A DNA stretch of 5,932 nt from Ilumatobacteraceae bacterium (lineage in GTDB: Bacteria > Actinomycetota > Acidimicrobiia > Acidimicrobiales > Ilumatobacteraceae). The stretch lies in contig JAENVT010000259.1 of assembly GCA_016650435.1 (NCBI GenBank), positions 1 through 5,932 of the forward strand, read 5' to 3'. Numbering within the stretch: position 1 is the stretch's first letter; each line of letters starts with the position of its first letter. A program made the position numbers and the translations under genes. This document shows positions 1 to 5,932 of this stretch, piece by piece. The notes under the pieces are model-generated. The model saw nothing but the letters and a program-made list of their open reading frames with translations, did no database searches and was not told where the DNA came from.

Positions 1-1011
1 GACAATGCCGACACCATCTTCACGTGGGACTATTCGCTCAGCCGGCCGGCGTTGCGAAAGCTGTACGAGAAGGCCAAGGTCGGTCAGTGGAACGCGACTA
101 CCGATCTGCCGTGGGATACCGAGGTCGACATCGAGAAGACCGTTGCTGAGGATCAGGCGCTGATCGGCACGGGCATCGATGCCAGCATCTACATCGGTAC
201 GCCGGTGGAGAAGTGGGACGACAAGAAGTGGCTCGAGTTCGGTGTCGAGAGCCGCAACTGGAGCCTCAGCCAGTTCATGCACGGCGAACAGGGTGCGCTG
301 TTGTGCACTGCCAAGATCGTCGAGACCGTGCCGTGGTACGACGCCAAGCTGTACGCCAGCACGCAGGTAGTCGACGAAGCCCGCCACGTCGAGGTGTTCG
401 CTCGCTATCTCGAAGAGAAGCTTGGTGGCAAGTATCAGATCAACTCGCACCTGCGTATGTTGCTCGACGACATCGTCAACGACAGCCGGTGGGACATGAC
501 CTATCTCGGCATGCAAGTGATGGTCGAAGGCCTGGCATTGGCGGCGTTCGGGTTCATGCACCAGTTCACCAACGAGCCGTTGCTGAAGAAGTTGCTCCGT
601 TACGTGATGAGCGACGAGGCGCGCCATGTTGCCTTCGGTGTGTTGTCGCTGAAAGAGGTCTACGACTCGCTGAGCGATGCCGAGATGAAAGACCGTCAGG
701 AGTTCGCCTTCGAAGCAGCCATCCGCATGCGCGATCGCTTCATGCAGCAAGAGGTCTGGGAGCGCATGGAAGTGAACGTCCGCGACATCGTGCCGCTGGT
801 TCTCGAGGACCCGACTCGGGCGGTGTTCCAGTCGATGCTGTTCAGCAAGATCGTGCCGAACTGCAAGAAGCTCGGCCTGCTGGACCGCAACGACAAGTGG
901 TTGCGCCGTCGCTTCGAGGAGATGGGTGTCATCCAGTTCGAGGATTGGGAAGACACCGGCGAGGAATACCTAAAGTTCGAGCTCGGCGAGGACGTCCCAG
1001 CGGTCGTCTAG
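1..1011 (+). CDS. Ferritin-like diiron-carboxylate protein, probable oxygenase (5' partial)
   Basis: The frame is open from base 1 to the TAG at 1009-1011, giving 336 visible residues. A TTG at 52 could be read as a start, but the 17 codons before it encode plausible protein (WDYSLSRPALRKLYEKAKV) and no ribosome binding site precedes it, so the real start is probably upstream of the window. Seen: a four-helix diiron pattern of Glu96 (HGEQ), Glu126/His129 (DEARH), Glu176 (MVEG) and Glu206/His209 (a second DEARH). The spacings of 30, 50 and 30 residues resemble those of ribonucleotide reductase R2, acyl-ACP desaturases and related ferritin-like enzymes. Such proteins bind two irons through four carboxylates and two histidines and usually activate O2. 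No signal peptide or membrane segment is visible in this part, so it is probably cytoplasmic. The substrate is unknown; an N-oxygenase, hydroxylase or desaturase-like role is possible. The gene converges on the Rieske gene. Confidence 0.85.
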   Translation, partial: DNADTIFTWDYSLSRPALRKLYEKAKVGQWNATTDLPWDTEVDIEKTVAEDQALIGTGIDASIYIGTPVEKWDDKKWLEFGVESRNWSLSQFMHGEQGALLCTAKIVETVPWYDAKLYASTQVVDEARHVEVFARYLEEKLGGKYQINSHLRMLLDDIVNDSRWDMTYLGMQVMVEGLALAAFGFMHQFTNEPLLKKLLRYVMSDEARHVAFGVLSLKEVYDSLSDAEMKDRQEFAFEAAIRMRDRFMQQEVWERMEVNVRDIVPLVLEDPTRAVFQSMLFSKIVPNCKKLGLLDRNDKWLRRRFEEMGVIQFEDWEDTGEEYLKFELGEDVPAVV

Positions 1012-1015
1012 ATCC

Positions 1016-1061
1016 AGTGGAGTGTTTGGCGACACCACGTGGTGCCTTGAAACACTCCACT
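1016..1061. terminator. Perfect 12-bp inverted repeat, probable bidirectional terminator
   Basis: The arm AGTGGAGTGTTT at 1016-1027 is exactly complementary to AAACACTCCACT at 1050-1061. Inside the 22-base loop lies another perfect palindrome, CACCACGTGGTG (1033-1044), so the RNA could form a long, almost continuous hairpin. The repeat sits between the stop codons of two convergent genes, where it could end transcripts from both sides. The right arm overlaps the stop codon of the Rieske gene (1060-1062). Neither side is followed by a clear T-run, so it is not a textbook intrinsic terminator; U-poor hairpin terminators have been proposed for high-GC actinobacteria. A protein-binding operator is a less likely alternative. 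Confidence 0.75.
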
Positions 1062-2049
1062 AGGCCTTGATGAACTCGGCGAGTTGGCGGCGCCACTCGA
1101 CCGAGCACTTGTCAGCTTGCACGCTGACCAACGTGGTTTGATCGAGCGGCAGCACACCGTCGAGTTGCTCGAGCATGCGCTTGTCTTCGGCGCCAATGGC
1201 CAAGTCGAAGCGGATGATCTCCTCAGCCGACACGGAGAAGTCGTCGTTGCGCCACACCACGAACGTGAAGTACGACGTGACGTCGTCGATCGGCGTCGAC
1301 AGCAGCAAGAGAATGTGTTCGAGCCCTGAGTCGTAGCGGATCGTGCTGCGCACGACGAACGGCAAGCTGAAGGCGGATGTCATCTCGCGGTGCACGACTT
1401 GTTGCGTCTGGCCACTGACCAACGAACCAGTGGTGTTGTTGGCCATCACCTGATATCGGTATCCGTAGTACCCGTCGTCGAGTGCCTGCAGTTCGAACCG
1501 CGGTACGCGTGTGTCTTGCGCCAGCCCGAACGTGCCGACGTGCACGAAGGGGAAGTGGGTGATGTCGAGGAAGTTGTCGACCATTCGGGTCGTCGACGAC
1601 TGCCACACGTCGACCGGCGTGTTGATGCGACGGAACGACGGGTCGTCGTCTTGGGCGATGTGGGGGATCGGAGCGGACGGGACACCGAGGCACACCCACA
1701 CCAGGCCATATCGCTCCTCGCAATCATAAGGATCGAGATGAGCCCGCGGCGGGGGTGGAACACCCTCGCTGGCCGAGGGCACGAGCACGCATCGTCCTTC
1801 GTCGCCGAAGGTCCACCCGTGGTAGGCGCACTTCAGGCAGCCGTCGACGACGGTTCCGATCGACAGCGGTGCTTCGCGGTGCGGGCAGCGATCTGGTGCT
1901 GCGAAAACCGCGCCGGACGGTGTGCGCCATAAAACCACGTTGCGGCCGAGCAGGGTGACGGCGACCGGCTGGGTAGCAACCTCGACCGATCGGGCCAGCG
2001 GATGCCACGAATTGGCCAGCGCCGTACTGTCGCACAGGATCCCGTTCAC
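1060..2049 (-). CDS. Rieske non-heme iron oxygenase, oxygenase component
   Basis: The 329-residue product has the two-domain layout of a Rieske oxygenase alpha subunit. An N-terminal Rieske domain carries the [2Fe-2S] ligands Cys55-x-His57 and Cys74-x-x-His77, with 16 residues between the pairs. A C-terminal catalytic domain carries DNFLDITHFPFVH at residues 158-170, where His165 and His170 match the mononuclear iron histidines and Asp162 the usual bridging aspartate. Asp289 (GAEDK) is the likely third iron ligand, by position only. The length and motifs fit the VanA/toluenesulfonate-type monooxygenases, which hydroxylate or demethylate small substrates using electrons from a separate reductase. 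No reductase or ferredoxin gene is in the window. The GTG start at 2049 has AAGG eight bases upstream, and an in-frame TGA eight codons before it limits extension. It lies 39 bp after the amidohydrolase and is probably the last gene of that operon. The substrate is not determinable. Confidence 0.9.
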   Translation of the reverse strand: MNGILCDSTALANSWHPLARSVEVATQPVAVTLLGRNVVLWRTPSGAVFAAPDRCPHREAPLSIGTVVDGCLKCAYHGWTFGDEGRCVLVPSASEGVPPPPRAHLDPYDCEERYGLVWVCLGVPSAPIPHIAQDDDPSFRRINTPVDVWQSSTTRMVDNFLDITHFPFVHVGTFGLAQDTRVPRFELQALDDGYYGYRYQVMANNTTGSLVSGQTQQVVHREMTSAFSLPFVVRSTIRYDSGLEHILLLLSTPIDDVTSYFTFVVWRNDDFSVSAEEIIRFDLAIGAEDKRMLEQLDGVLPLDQTTLVSVQADKCSVEWRRQLAEFIKA

Positions 2050-2057
2050 CTCCGCGA

Positions 2058-2061
2058 CCTT
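2058..2061 (-). promoter_or_regulatory. Ribosome binding site of the Rieske gene
   Basis: On the minus strand AAGG lies 8 bases before the GTG at 2049, which supports this start. A stronger-looking GGAGGTG overlaps the GTG itself, but the only in-frame codon it could serve nearby is a CTG four codons in, which is unlikely. The 39-bp gap holding this site shows no convincing promoter or hairpin, consistent with read-through from the amidohydrolase gene. Confidence 0.5.
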
Positions 2062-2088
2062 ACCGATTCAATGGTCGCACGCGACAGG

Positions 2089-3477
2089 TCAGCGGGCATC
2101 GATCTGGGGCCAGAGGTGAGGGACGGTGATGCCGGCGCGGTCGAGCAGCGATTGCTGTTGGGTCTGAGCCTGGCGTCGCAGGGCCGGCGCATCGACGGTG
2201 ACGCACTGACCGTCACGAATCACCGGCCTCCCGGCGACGAACACATCGCGAACTGAACGGCCGTCAGTGCCCCAGACCAGTTGCAGCCCGACGTCGCCCC
2301 GCGGCGACCAGCCCCAACCGGCAGCGCTGTGCACGACGATGTCGGCCTGTTTGCCGACCTCCAGCGAGCCGATCCGATCGGCCATACCAATTGCTTCGGC
2401 ACCGGCGATGGTGGCCATCTCGAACGCCTGATGGGCACCGAATCGTTCGGGCTCCAGTCGGCCGTCACGCGCAATTCCTGCCGCGAGAGCGGCGGCACGC
2501 AAGATGTCGGTGACATCGCCGGCGTTGGCGGCGTCGCAGCCAAGCGCAACCCGGCCACCGCGCTCGACGATCTCGGCATGGCGGCCGACGCGAGTGACGC
2601 CTTGGCCGAGGCGGAGGTAGGCCCACGGGCAGTAGGCGATGGCGGTGCGTGTCGACAGGACCAGATCAATCTCCTCGTCATCGAGCCACACCCCGTGAGC
2701 CAACAACAGGTTCGCGCCGAGCACGCCGAGGTTGTTCAAATGGGTGATGGGGCGGTGACCGGTGCGGGCCAGGTAGCTCTCGGGATCCGACGAGGTCGGC
2801 GACAGGTGCATCGTCATCCCGGTCCCCAATGAGCGGGACAGTTCGGCCGCGCCAGCCAGCAACTCGTCGCTGGCCAGATCGTGACCAACGAGTGTGACCC
2901 AACCCTCGACCAAGCCTCCGGCCGGGTACGACTCGACGACCACCCGCTGGCGCTCGAGCACATCGGCAACCGTGCCGACGTATGGTCCTTCCTCGATGTC
3001 CCATCCCCATGTCCCAACCGTGCCACGGATGCCGACAGCGACCATCGCTGCAGCGACCCGATCCGGGTGGCCAACGGTGCCGGCTTCGACCACCGTGGTG
3101 ACGCCGTTCTGGGCACACTCGATGGCGCAGAGGGTCGCCGACAACTCGTCGTCATCGCCGGAATGCACGGCGTGGATCGGCACGGCCCATTGAAAGATCG
3201 ACGCTCCGGACGTCAGCAGATCGGGGATGCAACTGCGTACCAATGGGTCGCCGGTGAGGTGCTGATGGGCGTTGATCATGCCGGGCGTCACGACGCAGTC
3301 GGTCGCGTCGATCACCGCCGCGTCGGGATGTGCGGCGCGCAGTTCAGCAGTCGAACCGACTGCAGCGATGAGTCCGTCGGCAGCGACAACCGAGCCGCCG
3401 AGCAGAACCTGACGATTGCCGTTCATCGTCACTACATCGCCGCCGGCGATGATCGTCGAGCGATCAGGAGAAGTCAT
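2089..3477 (-). CDS. Amidohydrolase, deaminase/chlorohydrolase (ATZ/TRZ-like) type
   Basis: The 462-residue product is a full-length metal-dependent hydrolase of the amidohydrolase superfamily, close to cytosine/guanine deaminases and triazine hydrolases. Seen in order: a small beta-sandwich start; GMINAHQHL with metal ligands His71 and His73; MHLSPT with His224; LLAHGVW with His261; CPWAYLRLGQG at 283-293, matching the family's CPxSNxxLxxG segment; LGCDAANAGD with Asp315; and the C-terminal IGSLEVGKQADIVV segment (369-382) that closes the fold. The family's usual HxxE glutamate after the third histidine is Pro227 here, so catalysis may differ. Such enzymes remove amino, chloro or other leaving groups from N-heterocycles; the substrate here is not known. 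The ATG at 3477 overlaps the stop of permease 2 as ATGA and has GAGG six bases upstream. The same frame stays open far upstream, but that extension is an Arg-rich shadow of the permease genes. The tight coupling suggests it acts on what the importer brings in. Confidence 0.9.
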   Translation of the reverse strand: MTSPDRSTIIAGGDVVTMNGNRQVLLGGSVVAADGLIAAVGSTAELRAAHPDAAVIDATDCVVTPGMINAHQHLTGDPLVRSCIPDLLTSGASIFQWAVPIHAVHSGDDDELSATLCAIECAQNGVTTVVEAGTVGHPDRVAAAMVAVGIRGTVGTWGWDIEEGPYVGTVADVLERQRVVVESYPAGGLVEGWVTLVGHDLASDELLAGAAELSRSLGTGMTMHLSPTSSDPESYLARTGHRPITHLNNLGVLGANLLLAHGVWLDDEEIDLVLSTRTAIAYCPWAYLRLGQGVTRVGRHAEIVERGGRVALGCDAANAGDVTDILRAAALAAGIARDGRLEPERFGAHQAFEMATIAGAEAIGMADRIGSLEVGKQADIVVHSAAGWGWSPRGDVGLQLVWGTDGRSVRDVFVAGRPVIRDGQCVTVDAPALRRQAQTQQQSLLDRAGITVPHLWPQIDAR

Positions 3478-4412
3478 TTCAGTCCTCGGATGAAGGGTCG
3501 CGCGAGGGCGCCGGGCTGGCGAACGCGCTTGGCGAACACGGCCATTGCCACGACCGTGACGACGTTGGGTGCCATCGCCAGGAACGACGGATCGATCGAC
3601 TTGTAACCGAGCGAGGGGATTGTCAACACAAATGAGCCGACGAGGCCGAACGTCACGCATCCGGCCACCGTGCCCTTCAGCGTCCAACCCCCGAAGATGA
3701 CTGCAGCAATGGCGATGAAACCACGCCCGCCGATCAACGAATCCTCGAACCTCCCAGAGCGGGCGAACAGGAAGTATCCGCCGCCGATTCCTGCGAGCAA
3801 TCCGGTGAGATAAATGGACTGGCGACGCAAGCGGTTGACGTCGAGGCCGGAGACATCCGCGGCATTCGGGTCTTCGCCGACGGCGCGGATCTCGAGCCCC
3901 CAGCGCGTTCGGTAGATGAGCCACCATGTGAACGGCACCAGCGGGTAGACGAGGTACAAGACCCACGGCTGGTCGAAGAGAGCAGGACCGAGCAGCGGTA
4001 TCCGCGATATCAGTGGAACGCTCACACGTCGCACGACATCGGATTTCGGTTGGATCGAGCTGGTCAGGAAGCCGACGAGGCCGAGCACCAGAACGTTCAG
4101 CACCAGTCCGACGACGAATTGATCCGCCGGCAAGCGGTGGCTCATGTTGGCCTGGATCGCCGCGACCAGGAGCCCGGCAACCGCCGCGAACAACAATCCG
4201 ATCCACGTCGATCCGGTGATGTGCACGCCGATGGCGGCCAAGAATGCACCACCGAGCATCATCGCCTCGAGCGAGATGTTGATGGTGCCGGCCTTTTCGG
4301 CAACCAGTTCGCCTGAGGCGGCGAACAACAACACCACAGCGGCGATCACCGCGTTTCGGTAGGCGCTCTCGTTGGTGGCGATATCGCCGAGGGCAGACAG
4401 GAAGTTGCTCAC
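3474..4412 (-). CDS. ABC importer permease 2, nucleoside/simple-sugar type (NupQ-like)
   Basis: The 312-residue membrane protein belongs to the BPD_transp_2 permease class. About nine hydrophobic segments are visible, roughly at residues 21-35, 48-66, 70-87, 98-118, 148-167, 199-216, 230-243, 247-265 and 277-294. Diagnostic stretches are NISLEAMMLGGAF (45-57), matching the NIxLEGMM signature of NupQ-type subunits; the cytoplasmic loop WGLEIRAVGEDPNAADVSG (171-189), which probably contacts the ATPase; and GRGFIAIAAVIFGGW (229-243). It should pair with permease 1 to form the membrane channel of an importer fed by a BMP/PnrA-like lipoprotein. The GTG start is firmly bounded: the TGA of permease 1 lies in the same frame just two codons upstream. 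The 3-bp gap upstream and the 4-bp overlap downstream place it mid-operon. The ribosome binding site is weak (AGGG), so translation probably depends on coupling. Confidence 0.9.
   Translation of the reverse strand: MSNFLSALGDIATNESAYRNAVIAAVVLLFAASGELVAEKAGTINISLEAMMLGGAFLAAIGVHITGSTWIGLLFAAVAGLLVAAIQANMSHRLPADQFVVGLVLNVLVLGLVGFLTSSIQPKSDVVRRVSVPLISRIPLLGPALFDQPWVLYLVYPLVPFTWWLIYRTRWGLEIRAVGEDPNAADVSGLDVNRLRRQSIYLTGLLAGIGGGYFLFARSGRFEDSLIGGRGFIAIAAVIFGGWTLKGTVAGCVTFGLVGSFVLTIPSLGYKSIDPSFLAMAPNVVTVVAMAVFAKRVRQPGALARPFIRGLK
3484..3487 (-). promoter_or_regulatory. Ribosome binding site that fixes the amidohydrolase start
   Basis: GAGG (minus strand) lies six bases before the ATG at 3477 and inside the last codons of permease 2. 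It decides the start within a frame that would otherwise remain open for about 1.9 kb more. The ATGA stop/start overlap implies translational coupling. Confidence 0.6.
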
Positions 4413-4415
4413 AGC

Positions 4416-5570
4416 TCAGACCCTGCTGCTCGTCGCCGACAACGCCCGCCGGCGTTCGCGGACATAGAGAATCGCGGGTGGCAACAACAAGGCCAGGACG
4501 AGCAGGCCTTGCACGACGTCGGCGATGCGACCGGACACACCCGTGGCGCGCAGGTAGCCGGAGCCCGTCCTCATGCAGCCGAACAGGAACGAAACGAAGA
4601 TCAGCACGAACACGCGCTGTCGCGCAACCAGCGCGGCGAGCAGACCGGCGAAGCCGATGCCGGCGCCGAAGTTGGCGACGAGTTGGTAGTTCCCGAAGTC
4701 GCCGCCGGCCAACATGATTCCGCCGGCGAGACCGGCGAAGCTGCCGGACACCAGCATCGCACCGATGCCGTAGCGCCGTTCGGCGACGCCCGATCGCTGA
4801 GCTGTCTTCGCGTTGCTGCCGAGCATCCGCAGGCGAAACCCGACGACGGAGCGATCGATCACGACCCACACGGCGACCGCCAGCACCAGGGCCAGCAGCA
4901 CACTGATCGGGAACTCGTTGCCGAACCATGTGACCCTGGGAATACGCGTATCGGTGGCGAAGGACTCGCTGACTTGGTTGCGATTGGCGCGGCCTGCGGC
5001 GGGCGCGAGCAACAACGATGGGTTGCGCAAGCCCCACCCCATCAGGTTGGCTGCAACCGCGCCCATCAGCAGCGTGCTGAGCACCTCGGGAACGTTGCGG
5101 TAGTAGCGCAGCGCGCCGGCGATGCCGGCCCAGATCGCACCCCCGATGATACCGAACAGCATGGCGACGACGAGCACGAACGGGCCTGGTCCGCCCAGTC
5201 GGACGCCGATGTACGCGGCGAGGCAGGACCCCATGACCAGTTGGCCTTCCTGGCCGATGTTGACCAGCCCGGCACGGCCGTTGACGATCGTGCCGAGAGC
5301 AACGAGCAGAATCGGCGCTGTTACGCCGAGGGTGGTTCCCCACCGACCGGGCTTGCGGATGCTGCCGTCGAGCATGGCGATGTACACGTTGGTCCATGAA
5401 CCACCCGTTGCCGCGACGCAGATGGCCGCAAGAGCCAGCGCGACGAACAAGCAGATTGCATAGAGCGCGACGACCTCGCCCGTGGTGCCGAACCTCGATC
5501 GCTGCTTGACGGCACCGGCAACTTCAGCATGCTCGGGATCGGTGACAGCTCGCTCGCCGATGTCAGACAC
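4416..5570 (-). CDS. ABC importer permease 1, nucleoside/simple-sugar type (NupP-like)
   Basis: The 384-residue membrane protein is the larger of two BPD_transp_2 permeases, as is usual in NupOPQ-type importers. After a polar N-terminus of about 30 residues come hydrophobic segments near 32-54, 82-97, 106-124, 129-152, 165-177, 220-238, 268-287, 298-315, 317-331 and 350-369. Diagnostic stretches are VNIGQEGQLVMG (103-114), matching the family's NIGxEGQ signature; PEVLSTLLMG (161-170); and the coupling loop FRLRMLGSNAKTAQRSGV (245-262). A basic tail (RERRR, 371-375) follows the last helix. The GTG start at 5570 overlaps the end of the ATPase gene by 8 bp, suggesting coupled translation; GAGCGG upstream is a weak ribosome binding site. 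With the ATPase and permease 2 it should form an importer for a nucleoside, base or related heterocycle. The class is clear, the substrate is not. Confidence 0.9.
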   Translation of the reverse strand: MSDIGERAVTDPEHAEVAGAVKQRSRFGTTGEVVALYAICLFVALALAAICVAATGGSWTNVYIAMLDGSIRKPGRWGTTLGVTAPILLVALGTIVNGRAGLVNIGQEGQLVMGSCLAAYIGVRLGGPGPFVLVVAMLFGIIGGAIWAGIAGALRYYRNVPEVLSTLLMGAVAANLMGWGLRNPSLLLAPAAGRANRNQVSESFATDTRIPRVTWFGNEFPISVLLALVLAVAVWVVIDRSVVGFRLRMLGSNAKTAQRSGVAERRYGIGAMLVSGSFAGLAGGIMLAGGDFGNYQLVANFGAGIGFAGLLAALVARQRVFVLIFVSFLFGCMRTGSGYLRATGVSGRIADVVQGLLVLALLLPPAILYVRERRRALSATSSRV

Positions 5571-5932
5571 TGGCGCCGCTCATCATCAGACCAAGCTCGG
5601 CGAGATCGACGTCGTCGCGGCGCATCTCGCCGACGATGCGTCCGTTGGAGATCACGACGATGCGATCGGCGAGGTCGAGGATTTCCTCGAGTTCGGTGGA
5701 GATCAACAACACGGCAACACCGCTGTCGGCCGCGGCGCGCAGTTGCGATGACATGTATTCGATTGCGCCGACATCGAGACCGCGGGTTGGTTGCGCGGCC
5801 ACGAGCACACGCGGATCGTGCGACAACTCGCGAGCGAGGACGACCCGTTGTTGGTTGCCTCCGCTGAGCGACCACATCGGCGCGCGTGGCCCGGTGCAGA
5901 TGATGTCGAATTTGTCGATCAACACAGCGGCC
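5563..5932 (-). CDS. ABC importer ATPase, C-terminal end of second nucleotide-binding domain (partial)
   Basis: The frame is open to the right edge, so this is only the last 122 residues of a protein that, in this family, is usually about 500 residues with two fused ATPase domains. A GTG at 5925 could be read as a start but lies inside the domain and cannot be the real one. Seen: the ABC signature LSGGNQQRVVLAREL (22-36), then RVLVAAQPTRGLDVGA (41-56) with the D-loop. The Walker B Asp-Glu pair is replaced by Ala-Gln (46-47), and the switch region LLISTELEEI (75-84) lacks the usual His. This degenerate form, with QPTRGLDVGA, is familiar from the second domain of NupO/YufO-type nucleoside importer ATPases, so it is probably a family trait rather than damage. 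It should power import through the two permeases encoded immediately downstream. Its stop overlaps permease 1 by 8 bp. Confidence 0.9.
   Translation of the reverse strand, partial: AAVLIDKFDIICTGPRAPMWSLSGGNQQRVVLARELSHDPRVLVAAQPTRGLDVGAIEYMSSQLRAAADSGVAVLLISTELEEILDLADRIVVISNGRIVGEMRRDDVDLAELGLMMSGASV

Noticed and set aside
213..1070. Plus-strand open frame overlapping the diiron gene.
   Set aside because: Arg-rich shadow in another frame; the diiron frame carries all conserved ligands.
2050..2088. Possible promoter in the gap before the Rieske gene.
   Set aside because: No convincing -35/-10 pair is visible in 39 bp; read-through from the amidohydrolase gene is simpler.
4413..4418. The two permease genes share a frame and are separated only by TGA and one codon, which could suggest a broken fusion gene.
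   Set aside because: These importers normally encode two separate permeases of these lengths, so the stop is a normal gene boundary.
3478..5397. A continuous open frame upstream of and in frame with the amidohydrolase, which could suggest a giant 1102-residue fusion protein.
   Set aside because: The translation is Arg-rich and low in hydrophobic residues, and it lies antiphase over two well-recognised permease genes. The amidohydrolase has its own ATG, ribosome binding site and ATGA overlap.
4509..5399. Long plus-strand open frame opposite permease 1.
   Set aside because: Its composition is rich in His, Gln, Arg and Asp, it has no recognisable motif, and it is the complement of a conserved permease; a GC-rich shadow.

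Overview
The window is GC-rich, densely packed bacterial DNA with strong codon bias, several GTG starts and very short or negative intergenic distances. Together with the protein types this suggests a high-GC actinobacterium, possibly an acidimicrobial lineage. That placement is inference from style and protein flavour, and no marker gene is present to confirm it.

Layout. A plus-strand gene for a ferritin-like diiron protein runs in from the left edge (1-1011); its true start lies outside the window. It converges on a block of five minus-strand genes filling the rest. In transcription order, from right to left, these are: the C-terminal end of a sugar/nucleoside-type ABC ATPase (5563-5932, cut by the right edge), permease 1 (4416-5570), permease 2 (3474-4412), an amidohydrolase of the deaminase/chlorohydrolase type (2089-3477), and a Rieske non-heme iron oxygenase (1060-2049). 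The junctions are an 8-bp overlap, a 3-bp gap, a 4-bp ATGA overlap and a 39-bp gap, so the five genes look like one operon. The 48-bp gap between the convergent genes is almost filled by a perfect 12-bp inverted repeat (1016-1061), probably a bidirectional terminator.

How the genes fit together. The ATPase and two permeases match the importer class that works with BMP/PnrA-type lipoproteins on nucleosides and related compounds (NupOPQ-like). The binding protein itself would have to lie beyond the right edge. Coupling such an importer to an amidohydrolase and a Rieske oxygenase suggests uptake of a nitrogen heterocycle or nucleobase-like compound, followed by hydrolytic deamination or dehalogenation and by oxygenation or oxidative demethylation. 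The substrate and the order of the steps cannot be read from the sequence. The Rieske enzyme's electron-transfer partners are not in the window. The diiron gene is on the other strand and need not belong to the pathway.

No RNA gene, mobile element, CRISPR array or gene-free stretch above 300 bases was seen. The most unusual points are the importer/amidohydrolase/Rieske combination, a proline where the amidohydrolase family usually has its catalytic HxxE glutamate, and the hairpin whose arm overlaps the Rieske stop codon.
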